NCBI RefSeq assembly: GCF_040802235.1
Contig: NC_133161.1
Location: forward strand, 45,311,001-45,375,000
Direction of reading: 5' to 3'
DNA from: Manis javanica
Taxonomy: Eukaryota; Chordata; Mammalia; Pholidota; Manidae
Length of the DNA stretch: 64,000 nt
Part shown: one piece after another, positions 26,606 through 40,129 of the stretch
Layout: each line of letters opens with the position of its first letter
Numbering within the stretch: the first letter of the stretch is position 1
The notes under the pieces: model-generated
Database searches by the model: none
What the model saw: only the letters and a program-made list of their open reading frames with translations
Told to the model about the DNA's origin: nothing
Made by a program: the position numbers and the translations under genes

Positions 26606-29600
26606 AGCAAGCGTATGGTAATTACACTGTTGGATGACATCCTCACTCGGGGAAGGAGGAAGGAGCAGATGTAGACAGGGTTTGATTTAGGATTTACACT
26701 GCTTGAAGTATCTAATGAAGGGCAACAATTTTTGGCAACCCATTTCACAGGTTTTGTGATTTACAAGTGATTTCTTTGAAAGGAAATATAAAAGCAAAGA
26801 AAGCATACACACCCTGCACAAAACATTTCTGGCCTAAACCCCCAGGCCCCAAATTGTTCCTTGCTGTTTCTTCTCATGAGAGCTAAACTTTGCTCTCATA
26901 CACAAACTAAGACTGGTTCACAGCTGGTTTCAGGCTTTCCTTAAAACTGATGATTTACTTCCTCCTCTAAAAAACTGACATTTGTACAGAGTACCACTCT
27001 GTATCTTTATCTACCCAGCTATCAGAAGGTTCTTAAAGTAAAAAAATAAATTTTTAAAAACAAAAACAAAAGAGAAAACCAAGAAAAGGCAGTTTTAGAA
27101 AGAGCAGACTGTCAGCTTTTTCTGTGGTACAGTGTAACTTGAATATAGTTCTTAGCAAATTAAATGTTCATTTTTATGTGGCCTGGTGCACCCTTTTAAC
27201 TGTGCTTTTCAGCCTTACAGTGCTTTAAAGGGGCTTTCTAACATGAAATGCTCATAGATTCTCTATTTCTGTAATCCAAATTGAAATAAAAATATTGACA
27301 ACGTATTACTTAACATCTGCCCAGTTAGCGTGAGCTATATAGATATTTTACCATGGACACCAGAGGCAACTGGCCTTCTGGCAAGTTTCAGAATCATTTT
27401 GTATACAATCTAAAAGACTTCTGTCTTTCATGTCATACCTGGTATCACAAAACCAAGGTTAACTGATTAGGACTTTTTGGAAGGGCAGTAGTTTTTAACA
27501 CAAAAAAACGGAGGCCCGTAATCTGAAGATGAGACAATTGGCAATAGTATCTCTTTGGGACTAACATTCACTACAGGAAAAGGGGATCTGCAATCCGCTT
27601 GAGCTTTAATTGTGCTCTGTCTGCGACCTTGAAGCATGAGGAGTCTTTGCCCTCTGGCCCACAGAGCATTCCTGAAGCTTGGCCTCCTCTGCAGCTGACA
27701 GCAAGATCCAGTTTGGTTCACACTCTGCTTGCAGGTGACTGGAGCTCCTCTCAGATCTGTTAGCACTTTGGAAATTTAGAGAGGTTTCTCTGGCTGCTTT
27801 GTGGAGGAAAAGAACTCCACCAAATGTGCAGGACATCTGCTGTCTCCTTAGCTGGGGGACATTTTTAAAGCCACCCACAACATAGGCTTTGCCTATCAAC
27901 ATGCCTTTGAGGAGGGCAGGCTCCTAGTAAGATAGCCATGACAACAGTTTTCCTGCATCTCACTTGGTAACTGCCCCCTGGGTTTTTTTTTTTTAAAGAA
28001 TCATAGCCTAACTCTCCCCTTCTCCCTTCCTCATCTTCCACCCAGCTTAAGTCCTGCCTAGTCCTATGTGCTCGCAAACTGTGGGAAATCCAATTTGTTC
28101 ATACTATAGTTTCCCAGCTCGTGAATTTTAATATGTAAGGCAGATTCCTAAAATACACATCCCAACGATGCTCTGGTATCACCGCTCCCCTAGATTCATA
28201 CTTTGTGCTCTTATGAAACAGAAACAATACAGATGGAATTGTGCTGGAGAAAAGTTTCTGCTTACCAAGAAAAATAACAGTAACTATGAGAGGAGAGAAG
28301 TTTTCACTTATGTACACTGAGAACCTAATTCTGGCCCCAGAACATAAGGAAAATTCCTAAATAAGAGACATTTATGTTCTAGTCATGGGGAACAAAGGAC
28401 TAGATGCTTCTAGGAGGAGGCTAGGAGACCAGATGGACACCTTGGTGTAACTGAGTAAGGGTGGCAGCAGGCGCTGGATGGGGTCTCACCCCGCCAACTC
28501 CGGCTCCGACTCCCGGAAGTCAGCAAGGGGTATCATCCGGCAGAGAGAAGTAACCTGGTAGCCTATAAGAAACATGTCTCTGGATTCCCTCACACCAGGA
28601 TCAAGGTTGTGTCATGTTATCATAAGCATGAATTCACAGCTGGCCCCAGTGATCAACGTGCAATCATCCCTCTTCACATACCTGCACACTCACCCCACTC
28701 ACACTCACGCACACTCTATGACTTCCTGGATGATACGGCAAAAAAATAAAAGCACTCATCTTTCCCTCTCTTCCAGCTATTCTCCATGCAAACTTCCCCT
28801 CAGCTAAGTCAAACTTACTCCAATTCAAAGCCACACACAGTCTGTCTGCCTTCCATAGACAGGGCATGTACAACCAGACAGATTTGTTATCTCTGTCTAC
28901 TGGGACCTTACTTTACCCTCATCAGCCCCTCAGGATCAGGCCCTAGGAGGTTTGGACACTCACGAACCACACACACTGTGGCCAACATCCTCAGGACAGT
29001 ATCTCTGCAAGATTCAAAGCATTTCCTTCTCACTTACACAGTCCCCGGCAGAGTCAAGTCTGTCTCCCAACTCCTGGGTCAGTGCTCCTCCCACTCACTC
29101 CACACTGCCTCATGGTGAAGTGTGTTTGTATATTTCTGAAAGTCAGGAACTGGCCTGGCCACGGAACCATTCCCATAACAAAACTATAGACCGCCCGACT
29201 CACTGACCAACCAGGGGAGGCTGTCGCACGCTCTAACGCCACACATGAACTGCACGGGGTATCCGTGCAGGCGGGACTGACTGTGCACACGGGCGCAAGC
29301 ACTGGCAAGCCCTGGTGGGGATGTGTGAAGTTTTAGAGGATTTTCCCATGAAAGTAAGTAATATACAAAGTGTTATCCCCTACCCCTGGGGCAGAACACA
29401 GACCAGATTACTTTTCTGCTCACAGAACGCCTGAGTGATCGCAGCTTAATTTTTGTAAACAGAAAATATTAACATAATAATACCGAAATGCATTTGGTCG
29501 AAGCCTAAGCACTTTTTTTTATAAGATACATTTTTATATTAATGTCCATTCCATTTTCAAACACATGTAAATTTAGAAGTTAGACTTCCATGTATAAAAT

Positions 29601-30767
29601 TCCAGTTTACCTTTGAATGGAGCAAGCTAGTCAAGTTCTTCATTTCAGTTGCAGAAGTCATTCTTTCTGCCTGTTGTGTTAAAGTAGAGGTTTCCAAGCC
29701 TGGGAGATGCCTCACTATGCCCTCTGCTCAGGTACAGAGCCAATCAGCAAGCAGGCAAGGGAGCAAAGCACAGAATACACTCGCCCCACTGGATAAAACA
29801 CCAAGGTTTGTTCTGTTAATAGGCTACTTGGAAGGAAATTCATTTTACTTGAAATCAACCTTTACTAAGTTTTTCCAAGAAAAGAAAAAAATGTGGGCAC
29901 TGAAGGATGGATGGAACCACTGTATGATTTTACCAGATGACTTAAAAACTGCAGTACACTATTTACCACGAGCAGCCACTCCGCACAGCACCAACCAATT
30001 AAACAGGAAATGTTGAGATAATCAGGTTTACAGTGACATGCCTGGGAGATATACAAGACTCCCAGAAGCTCTGTGGCCTCTGCTGTTTTTTCTTTTTCTT
30101 TTTAATCCAAAACTTTGAGAACCTAACAGGCACCTATGTGCATGTTAAAACATACCCACCCCCCGAGATGCTATGTTGAGTCAAGTGCTGTATAAGAGGC
30201 ATTCTGCATCCTAAGTCATTATGCCAGGGATGCAGAAGAGTCCAAAGAAATGAATGTTTTAAATAATTCCACGTTAGCAATACAAAGGATTTCACCTGTA
30301 TTTGTTGGCTAAATGAGGACATCAGTGTTTCCAGCTATGACAGCAGTCATTCTGTGAGTTGTCTGAATATTTTGATCATTAAAATTTCCCCTCTGAACCA
30401 AGCTAATCCTTGATTAAGAAGATTCCCACCCTGTATCGCTTTAGAAATCCACTTTAATTAGATTCTTTGAAACACTTATGATTTTTTAGTAAGTTATACA
30501 GTGGGATACTTTTCTTGATTTCTTTTTTTTAAGGAATAAAAGATTAAGAAAGTAAAGGATTCCATCATATTAAAAAAAATTTTTATCCTGGTTTATTTTC
30601 CCATTAAATTTATCTATGGCTTCAAAGTTTAAGTGGCACTTGGATTTTGGATGTTTTCATGATTTAACAAGTTGCCATCTCATTATAAAGAGATAAGGTA
30701 AATGTTTCATCTCATATGTGGGACAGCTTATAAACTTTAAAAATAAATCAATAATTCATGTCACCCA

Positions 30768-30773
30768 TTTATT
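30768..30773 (-). terminator. MTURN: Possible proximal polyadenylation signal (AATAAA)
   Basis: A canonical AATAAA on the minus strand lies about 720 bases after the MTURN stop, followed by TGACATG and a U-rich stretch. A second AATAAA is at 30597-30592. Either could give a short 3'UTR form. Confidence 0.3.
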
Positions 30774-31493
30774 ATTTTCACTATTAGACTTTAAAAGTGC
30801 CTTTGGAATTAGCATGTTTTAAAATAATTGAACATGCAAATAATGTTAATACCTAACCATGACCCCGTTACTATATATCCAGGTAATTTAGTAATGGCAG
30901 AACATTTAAACAAAGGCTTCCCTGTCTCTCTTACCCTCTTAATCCAAAGCTAAGTGATTATCCTTTTCTGCCCTTGTGTTTGCACTTGAGCAGTTTAATG
31001 ACTAGATATTAAAACTCATGCTTTTTAAGCAAACCCTTTCACTTACGGACACTTAAAAGGTACATAAAAAGTGAAGACTGCATTTCTTCTCTGCCATGCT
31101 TTCCCTCAATAATGTCCCCTGTCGAGGACTCCAGACATATCCTTAGCACATTCAGAGTTCTCTACATTCAAGTCAGTGAATGTTAGTTCTTCAACATAAA
31201 CACAAGAGAGAACAGTCGGCCATGAAATGGATTCTAAGTTCAAAATGGCAAAGGCTACCAAGACACTACCATAGAAACCCACTGAAACGGGAGTCAAATT
31301 CAGGTCACTTCTGAGCAAAACTCATTCCAGATATTTTGTGGTCATTAAAAAGGTACTTCATTTTAATTTGGAGGCTGGGAGTCAGATGGCCCGTTTTGAA
31401 GTGCTAATGCAAAAGGCTAACCCAGGAGCACGCGACCCCCACCTTGGGTACCACGGGCTACTCTTTCCCTCTCAGGTGGGAGCCCCCGGAAGT

Positions 31494-31604
31494 TTACTGC
31501 TGACTGACCCCCATTTGGGGGTGGTCCGCCTCTGGCTCCTCCTCTTCCACGTCTGCACTGTACTCTTCAAAGGCATCGTCATCGGCATCTGGAAGCCCCA
31601 GTAA
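31494..31604 (-). CDS. MTURN: Maturin coding exon 3, C-terminus and stop (residues 96-131)
   Basis: After a CCCCTGTAG acceptor the frame continues LLGLPDADDDAFEEY, then an acidic tail with four consecutive glutamates (residues 115-118), and ends MGVSQQ followed by TAA at 31496-31494. The total of 131 residues matches the length I recall for mammalian maturin. The acidic C-terminus (about residues 101-122) is characteristic of the family. The terminal exon then runs into a long untranslated region. The + strand ORF overlapping this stretch is a shadow. Confidence 0.95.
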   Translation of the reverse strand, partial: LLGLPDADDDAFEEYSADVEEEEPEADHPQMGVSQQ

Positions 31605-32049
31605 CTACAGGGGAGAGAAGAAGAGCGGCAGTGAGTGCCAGTGGCCCATGGACAGGAAGATCCAAATCTGACAGCACCGAACAGGACTGAGCACAGCAGC
31701 CACAGACTTCCTGTGGCAGCAACCACCCTTACAATTATTTTCATAACATTAATAGATGGAAATGTCAGTCCTCCATTGGATTGGTGCCCAAAGGGCTAGG
31801 TTTTATTGGGGAGACTGGAAATTCTCTACTTTTAATTATCAAAACATGGCACCCCACAGTGCCTATGCAGAAGGATGTATCTGTGCACATGCATGCATTG
31901 CTGGGACATTAGCCATAGTACAATGAACAGTGTTCACTGTCCCATTGAGATATCAAAAATCTATTCCCCTCTATGCTTCTTCCCCCAAAAGCATATGCTG
32001 CTATTAATTATAACATACATATACAAATGTGGCAACTATTACCATGTTC

Positions 32050-32440
32050 AACAAAATGGTTAAATAAATTATGGTGTAGCTACAAGATGGACTCTTTACA
32101 TCCACTTTAATAGTGTCTTTGAATAATTTAATGGTATACAAAATAGGCTCATTTAGTGTAAAAGCATGATAAAAACTGCTTTTTCATTATGATAAGATTT
32201 CCTTACCATTTATACACAAACATGTAGGAAAAAAAGACTTTAGTGAAATACACCCAAATTTTAAGAGCACTTTTTAAAAGAGTGTGATTTATGGGTAAAT
32301 TTTTCCCCTTTCGTTTTTTTGTACCTTCCAAATGCTCTATAATCATCATCAGGGAATTCACAATCCACGCACAGTAAACATTTTCTTAAAGCACTGACTG
32401 GTCTTTGGTTAGAAACTGTTAAGTGCCATTTGCCGGGCCT
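32050..32440 (+). mobile_element. Ancient L1 3' fragment
   Basis: Begins AATGGTTAAATAAATTATGG and continues through an A-rich region to TACCTTCCAAATGCTCTATA, resembling the end of ORF2 and 3'UTR of an old L1. Strongly diverged. Confidence 0.55.
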
Positions 32441-33859
32441 GATCAAAAGCTCTGGGGCTGACAGGAAGCCATGGCCTTGGGCTCTCCTGGGCCTTGCCTG
32501 TGATCACAGAGCTTCCGCCCACAGCTCCTCAGGAAGACTTACAGTCTGCAAGCGGCCAAGGGACTTTGTCACATGGTGGCCCCGTGGTTGGTCACTTCCA
32601 TGCAGCTTCACTGAATGGCCCCCATGATCCAAATACCAACTACACTAAGACCTTAAAATAAGATGCACCATTCTGCTCACTGTGCATTTCCTCCCTAGTG
32701 CCCTGCCACCCACCTCCCGTCTTCCACTCCCTCTCAAATGGCAAGAGTCTCCGTCAAAATAATACCTTTACTCTGAAGTTCCTGAACCACAAACGTTTCA
32801 GATCTCAGAGCCCTATAAACACACTCAGGACATCCTCTGCTAGGTGCTATTGGTCCTCTTAAACACGTGACCTGCTTAGGCACAGGGGGCCCTCCCCTCA
32901 GTGCTCAGAGGGATGCTGCTGAGTGGAGGGATGGGGCAGGAGCACATCAGCTTGCCCAGAAAGTTTGTAAAAATTTTGAGTATGCTTGGGAGAAGGGAGA
33001 AGGCTTTTTTTCCTAATTCTGTCTTCCTCCCATATCTTAGTGGATGGAATAAAAAGATGTTTGCTTCTAAAGAGACAGAGGGTGTTTGGTCACAATGAAC
33101 ACAGATGACTAATATTTTGGTGTTCACTTTTTATTTGAAGAGCTGCTCAATGACATACCAAGGTGAAAGCATCAAATGAGTGGTGATACTTAAGTAGCTA
33201 ATGAAATATATGGTTGCCACTATGAAGAACTCCAAAATCACTTAAATGCTAAAAGATGATGCAGTTGTTCAGTAATAAATGGAACTCCTCACTGAACTGA
33301 AGGGATAGCCCTTAAAAGCGGAATGGCCTATAGGTTCCCTCTTAACAAATATACCTGGTAGTAGCTGCCTGGAGCCCCCAGTTCAGGAGGATTCTGGGCT
33401 CAGTGGGAAAGACTGTGGTCAATTAGCAATGGCTGTCAGGGGTAAAGAGGGCACAGTGGAGACATGCAACTACATATTTGCCATTTTTTCCTAAGGAGAT
33501 ATGCCATTGCTCATTCTTTTTCATAATACTCTTAGGTACTTCACAGACCCAAACCCTAGGTATCCCCAACACCCTCCTTCTCCTCAGCTTAGAGTGGCTT
33601 ATAGAAGAGCTTGCAGGAAGCCATTACCATTCCTTCCACTCTCTCCTCTTCTTAGTCCCCTACCTCACCTCCAACGGGAATCCAAAACATAGCTCTAGGT
33701 CCAGAGTATCAGCCATGAGAGGCCCTCCCCTTGGATGGAAAATAATACATGCCACTAGGAGAGCTGCTCACCTCACTGCCCTTACAGGAAGGCAAAGAGT
33801 ACAAAGCAGTTCTCAGTGGCTTCTGAAAGTTAAGGCACCTTAGCACAGGGTCTGCAGAT

Positions 33860-34045
33860 CTGTTGAGAGCTGTGTAGAAAAGGCCGTGGGCCTGGCATCT
33901 GGAAGCCAGGGATGCAGTTGGGACCTCTGGCAAGCCACTCCCTTTGCAGGGCTTCAGAGTCCTTCTCTGTAGAGTGGGAATCATAATACCTACTCTACCT
34001 TCACAGAAACTATGAATATTAAATAAGAAAGTGAATGTGGCCATG
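33860..34045 (+). mobile_element. MIR relic
   Basis: GGGCCTGGCATCTGGAAGCC, TCCTTCTCTGTAGAGTGGGA and AATACCTACTCTACC resemble the MIR core and 3' half. Confidence 0.55.
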
Positions 34046-35429
34046 GTCTGAAAACAGCAGAGCCTTTTGCAAATTACCTCGTTATATTACCTTGTTTCTC
34101 ATTTTAAAGCCCAGTCAATTTAATTTTTCAGGGGGAGTTACTGCTGCATCAATAGACTTCCCCAGCCTCTGCTTCTCCCTCTCTCTTCTGCTGTGCTTGC
34201 TTTTGGACTACCTCATTATTAACTAGTAATGTAAGAAGTAGGAAGTAAGAAACTCAATTCTATTAGCTTTCTCATTTGATTCTCAGGCTTACATCCAACA
34301 TCCCACTGAACCAACCAATGTTGTCATTCTTCAGATTTAACAATAATCATGTGTATTGGTTACATTTTATTATCTGTTGGCACTGTCTGAAGTAGCTTTA
34401 CATATATTAATTCCTTTGGTTCTCATAATAACCCTAGGGAATAGGTGACATTTTATTCCCTTTTATAGGTAAGACCTAGAGACGTTACCCAGTAAGCATC
34501 AGAGTCAGGATTCAAACCCAGGCTATCAGATTGCAGACTTCACACTCCTAATCACCATGTACCTACGAGATTCCCTTCCAGCTGTTATTGTTTTTTCTAT
34601 AGCTGGGGGCCTCTATGTTTCCTACACCTTTTAAAAAATTCAACATGCAACATTAACGTCGACACTTTTGAGTATGTACAATTTGGAAGCATGCAGAGGA
34701 GAATAGAAAAAGCACTAGAACTAGAATTTGCCTGGCATTCCAAAGGATATCATATGGACATGTAATCTAGCATTCCCACCTCTGTCTCCATTCCATCTAT
34801 GGTGGGTAAATCTAAATTTTACTTCTGGATCCAAATTTTTAACAGTCAAGAAGACATATCAAAGACAGGAGCACAGACTAGTAAAAATCTAGACACCTTG
34901 CTTTTACTGTACCCACACATTCTTATAAGGAAAAGAAGACAGGCCACGATATCCTGTCTGGTATATTAAATTACTCATGTACAATCATTAGTGTCTCTTT
35001 CAGTAAAATTTTTTCAGTTGACTGGAAAAAAATCTTTATGCTCAGTCTGGACAGTGGTGTTGGCATTTCCAGGGTCTTGCTGTCCACAAAGCTTCCTTTG
35101 GGCAACCCAAGGTTACAGAAGAATTTCTGGGGCCCACCCTTCCAAACAGGATTGTCCTTGAAAAGGAGAGATGCTAAGTCTTGAGCAAGTTCCTCAGATC
35201 CAAGAAAGTATGGATTACTTGTAGGACTAAATCCAGGTCTTTGGAAACTGGTGTAAACTAGCTGAGGACATTTCAGTTGACATTGAGCATGTGCTGTTGC
35301 CACAGGAGGCACTCCCTCTGCATGGTGGGCCGGGCACCTTTATAAAAGGAGAGCTGGCCAGTCAGCAAGGGCTTTGGTGCTTTCAGAAAGGCCTCGTGGC
35401 TTCAGAGGTGCCTGTAAGCTCCTCCTAGA

Positions 35430-35610
35430 GGAGTCCTTGAAGCAGCACTTCTCACCTACTGTGTACAGTATACATGATTCACCCAGAGATCTACCTAAAA
35501 TGTAGATCTGTTTCAGCTGCATTCAGGTGGGACCTGAGATTATGCATTTCTAACAAGTGCCCAGGCGATGGTCCAGGAATCATGCTCTTGAGCATCAAGT
35601 GTTACTCTAA
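35430..35610 (+). mobile_element. MER5A-like relic
   Basis: Contains ACTTCTCACCTACTGTG, CAGGTGGGACCTGAGATTAT and GCATTTCTAACAAGTGCCC in MER5A order; diverged. Confidence 0.6.
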
Positions 35611-37839
35611 ATCATTTGGGGAATTTGCCACTATACATCTTAACAGTCCATGATGGTGGAGGTACCAAGAAACCTATGACAAGATCCTGGTCAGTCTGTC
35701 TTCTTGATACTAGGGAAATAAAGGAACAGGTGGCAAGGTAAGACCCAAATGAGCAAGTGTAGCAGGTACTCTTTTATTTTTAGGGCCTATTGTACTTTCT
35801 AGAAGAGACAAGCATTTGAATGTTCATTTGTGAACAAAAATCAAGTCATGATAAGCTTACATTGTCAACATTTAATGCCTTTTATTATGTGCACATGTGC
35901 ATAACCTTTTCTTATCAGGCTTTCTGACCCATTGGGGCAGCTTCCCACATGTGGATTCTTTTTCTTTCTCTAGGCTCTTGACCATACTATAAGAGTAAAA
36001 TCAGGAATTGGACTTTTTCTGGGTCACAAAGAGTTTTCCTGTGAGGTTAAATCCCTGGCTCTCCAGCTGTTAGTGGCAAATTGAAAATACCAGTCTCACT
36101 CCTGTCAGTGAGCTACAATTAGAGGAATTTTTCTGGTAGATGTGTCCCTGCTTTGTAAGAGAAAAAATGTAAAGCCACACATTTTCTTGACTTTTTTGAC
36201 ACTGGGAGGGGACCAGTGTCAATCAAGGCAAGAAAATGGGGGCCCATGGACTCTGACTCCAGGGAGGGCTATCAAAGCAACTTCAACCACAACAGCACAC
36301 AAACCTGTCATGGTAACAGGTGCCTCACGACCCTACTCTCCCCAGAGCTCATTAGAGGAGGAAGGAGAATACTCCAGGAAAATAAAATAAAGCTTTGAGA
36401 GAATCTGAAAGGGCAAAGGTCTTTAGTAGTGAAATTGGAAAAGGTAATAAGCTCTATCTTCTCTTGTGAACCATTTTTAAGCAGGGGTAAATCTGTCACT
36501 TTGTCACTAAATAAAATACACAAAAATACTGAGGGGAAAAAAATGAATGGCACAATTGCTATTATTTAGATCCGTAACAGCTATTTTATTATCCAGCTCA
36601 ATCATGTCATGACCAGCAACTTTTAACCAAGGGCCACCTAAACAAGAAAAATGTAGGATTCCAATGCCTCCCTGATACACATTTATCAAGGCTACCGACG
36701 GTATGTGAACTACTACTAGACAAGGATCAGCCCACCTGCTCACCTACGGCAAGAACAGCCTGCTCGGCACTGCCATTTGCATACTGTACCATTTGGACCC
36801 GATGTTCAAGCAGGAAAGGAAAAAGTGAGATACAAGCTAGAAGGCCCCTGGAGTGGAGTGGAACATGGGTCACTTTAGGAGGAGGCTGGCCCACTGCACC
36901 CACAGTCAGGTCCCCACCTGGGAAGCACTTCCTAACAGCAGTTATGAGCCAGAAATTGAGACGGACCTCAGCAGGGAGTTTGGGTTTGACAGTCCTTTGT
37001 ATTCTGTCTGATTCTGAAGCTCTCTGTGAATCTACAAGACAGCAAAACAGGCATGACATGACACTCACTTTGAAGATGGGACATGAGGCTGAGGGGGCCT
37101 GTTAGAGGCCATATGGCAAGGAAGCGAGACAGGCCAGGCCTGGGCCACCTTCCCTCACCCAGGGACATCTCTAAGGACTCTGAACTAAAGGACCAAGATG
37201 GGCCTTTCTGGACTCTCCCCCTGGCCAGCCCTCCTCCCTGTGTGAGCACATCTAGATCCTGCCTTTTCTTCAGGAGCATCTTCACCTCCTCATGAAGCCA
37301 GTGCTTCCTCACTGAGCCTGCTCACATCTACTATTCCTAGCCTTTCTGACATATTATAGACAAAACAGCTGTTTTAAAAACACACAACATAGTTTCTGAT
37401 TGTAAATGTTTTCTGGGATATCACAGAAAATTTTGAAAATATAGAAAATTAGAAAATAAATATCACCCATGACCTGTAATCCCAAGGCTCTTTGGTCACA
37501 TGCCCCTCTAGGGGGTGGGAGCACCCATTCATCCTCCTTACAGCACCAGCATCCAACACAGTGAGTTGTATGGATTAGGAACTGAATGGCTATTTATTAT
37601 TTTGCCAAACCAATGTTGATAAACTTTTGACTCTAATACCCCAATAACACTTCTTTAAAATCCCTTACCTTAGCCAGAAACTTCTGTTAAGCATGTGTTG
37701 AAATCACTTAGCAAACTGTTTTCCCTCTCCACCAAAAATCTAAGTATCCTACAGAAGGTGCCACCGAGTCCTGCTCACTTTTCAGCACTATTTTATCTAC
37801 TGTCTTTATCCCATCCATACCAATGCCAGCATGACCCAG

Positions 37840-38080
37840 TGCTTATCATGAGTAACATGCTATATGAAGCTAAGTGCCCAATAAAAGTTGTCATTTAATA
37901 TTCACAGCAACCCTAAGGTAACTACTGTCATGTTTCCTAATCTTCCAAATGAAGAAACCGAGAAACAGAGAGGTTAAGTAACTTGGCTAAGGTCACACAG
38001 TCAACAAGCAGCAGAGCTAGGATTTGAATACAGGCAGCCTCCCCATAGAGCATGGGTTCCTGATGACTGCAATACCCCGA
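37840..38080 (+). repeat. Ancient interspersed repeat, well-preserved copy
   Basis: Of the same kind as 5805-6060, with GAGAAACAGAGAGGTTAAGT, GCTAAGGTCACACAGTCAAC and GCTAGGATTTGAATACAGG. The clearest copy in the window. Confidence 0.6.
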
Positions 38081-38889
38081 TTCCACATCACTAGGTAGAT
38101 GGCACAAACACCACTCTGCAGTACACACTACCTCACGCCCTCCCAGGAACTATCTCCCTACAGGACCAGCAAAGCGTAGTAGTCAGCAGAGCACGGAATG
38201 GACTCCTTCCCACAGTGTCTGGACAAACAAGTGCTGTCCTGTAACAGCAGTCTGAATTGGGTACAGAGTTTCTCTGTACGCCACCGGGGCTGTCTCTCTG
38301 ACCAGAAAGCCAACTCACTGAGGGCAAGAACCAAGGGCTCTGTTCTGTCCCTCACTCTCCAAAGCAGTGCTTCGGCAGACAGCAGACAGTCATCGGACAT
38401 TTTGGTAAAAATGTGATGAAGAAATAGAGGAAAAAGAGGACTAGTAAGATGGAAAAAAAGAGGAAGAAAAATGTATGTTCTTTTCAAATCTAGCAACAAA
38501 TTTCCTTGTAGAAAGGAGATAAGCTTTGACTGTGCTATTGATTGTTCCAGTGGGAGGAAACAAATAAGAGAAAGAGGGAAAAAGCAGAGTCCAAAGTCAG
38601 TGTGTCAAAGGACAGAGTGTGTGAAAGGGGCACGCTTAGCCTCTGCAGCCAAATCACTGACAAAGGCCAGATGATTCTCCTCTTTGGCCTGCACGTGTGG
38701 GGACACACAGGCTTCAGCCCACGTCACTGCCTCTGCTTGACTGATGCCCCAAAAGGCAGGAGAAGGCGGTCAACATGCAGGTCCTTACCTTTCTGGGGTG
38801 ACTGCTCAAGGCAGGGCTGGCGACGGGCTGGCCAAGGGAAAACAAGGATTCTAACTTTGGATGAGGCTGTTTTAAAACAAAGGCAAAAA

Positions 38890-39200
38890 TAGCAGACTTA
38901 CAGACACTGAGAAGTGGCTGGTGGCTATCATGGGGGAGGGGTTGGGGTGGGTGTGTGGGGAGGGTGAGGGGCATAAAATTCTCAAGCATAATATAAGCTG
39001 GTCACGGGATGGTAGTGCAGCATGGAGAACACAGCCAGTGATTCTGTAACACGTTCCTATGTTGACAGGTAACTGCTGTACTGGTGGGGGTGAGGATTTA
39101 ATAACACGGCTAGTTGTAAAAATACAACCACTGTGTTGTGTATTTGAAACCAATATAGGACTGTATATCGATGCTTCAAGAAATAAAAAGATGAAGGCAA
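38890..39200 (+). mobile_element. L1 3'UTR fragment with G-rich tract
   Basis: A G-rich run (38932-38971) is followed by ACCACTGTGTTGTGTATTTG and AAACCAATATAGGACTGTAT, then AATAAAAAG, the order typical of L1 3'UTRs in placental mammals. Target duplications were not found. Confidence 0.6.
38932..38971 (+). repeat. G-quadruplex-type G-run cluster
   Basis: Six runs of three or more G separated by one to five bases lie within 40 bases on the + strand (template side of MTURN intron 2), fitting the standard intramolecular quadruplex pattern. Confidence 0.7.
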
Positions 39201-40129
39201 GAATATTCCTCCTGCGGTTTTCCCAATTACAAACAAATTGATAGATTACCACAAACTTTCAGGGAACTGATATGCTGAAATGATGTAAACTTCAGTTTGT
39301 CTGCCTGATAACCTTATAGTATTTGAGTGTTACTTCGACAAATACTTTCAACTACAGTAGCAATGAGACCCTTGCTCTGATTACCCAAAGTTTCCTTACA
39401 TAAAACAAACTGGTAAACGGGGCAGTGGGAAGAAATGCACGCTTTAGTGATGGAGAGGGTTGTTTCCCCACTGATCTCCAGCAGGCTTTCCTTCTGGTCT
39501 GGAACGTCCCTCTCACCTGGCTGGGGACACACCCTGACAGAGAAGCCAGAGCCCCCTGAACTGCACCCTCAGTAACCCTGAGCAGGTGCCCACCGTCTCT
39601 CCCTGAGGGGCCAAGAGCCCAGCCCCAGGGCGCCCGGAGACTTCCCCTTCTGGTCCCGGCTGGGAGGCCTGCTCTCCTCCCCGCCCACCGCATAAGGCTC
39701 CGCTTCAGAAACAAAGCCCGGAAGCCCAACAACACGAAATCAAACCCATGTGTCTTTGAAAACGTAGCGGCTTCATCTGAAAGGAAGCATTCAGCCAGTA
39801 CAACTGCTCTCGGCTATGCATCTGGATTTTGGGGGCTACTTATTTTTTCCCCATTTACATGTGGCTGCTTGGTTGCTGAAATACAGCCAAATCTTGGTAA
39901 AGAAAAAGGGCGCCAGGAGCCTTGGTGGGAGCTCACCTTCTCCGGCTCCAGTTAGGCCGGTTCTGCGGCTCTCCCGCGTGAAGTGGAGATGATGCCCTCA
40001 GAGGGCCAGGTGGTAGGCTGACGAATGCAACCCCTGAGAGCACACTGCAAGCAAATATCACTTGCTAATGTTCTTTCTGTGGTTAAGATTCAGGGGAACC
40101 CATTTTTTAAAAAATTCTGCCTACTTTGG

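Larger units (their letters stand above)
26580..31493 (-). other. MTURN: Putative MTURN 3' untranslated region
   Basis: The stretch after the MTURN stop has no credible coding frame and few recognisable repeats, unlike the repeat-rich flanks. Much of it is AT-rich on the sense strand with U-rich runs, as expected for a long 3'UTR. The proposed end rests on an ATTAAA hexamer followed by a GU/U-rich element at about 26583-26564. A shorter form could end near AATAAA at 30773-30768. The resulting gene span, about 28 kb, is close to the span I recall for human MTURN. A GC-richer stretch at 28440-28570 is unexplained. Extent is an inference. Confidence 0.5.
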
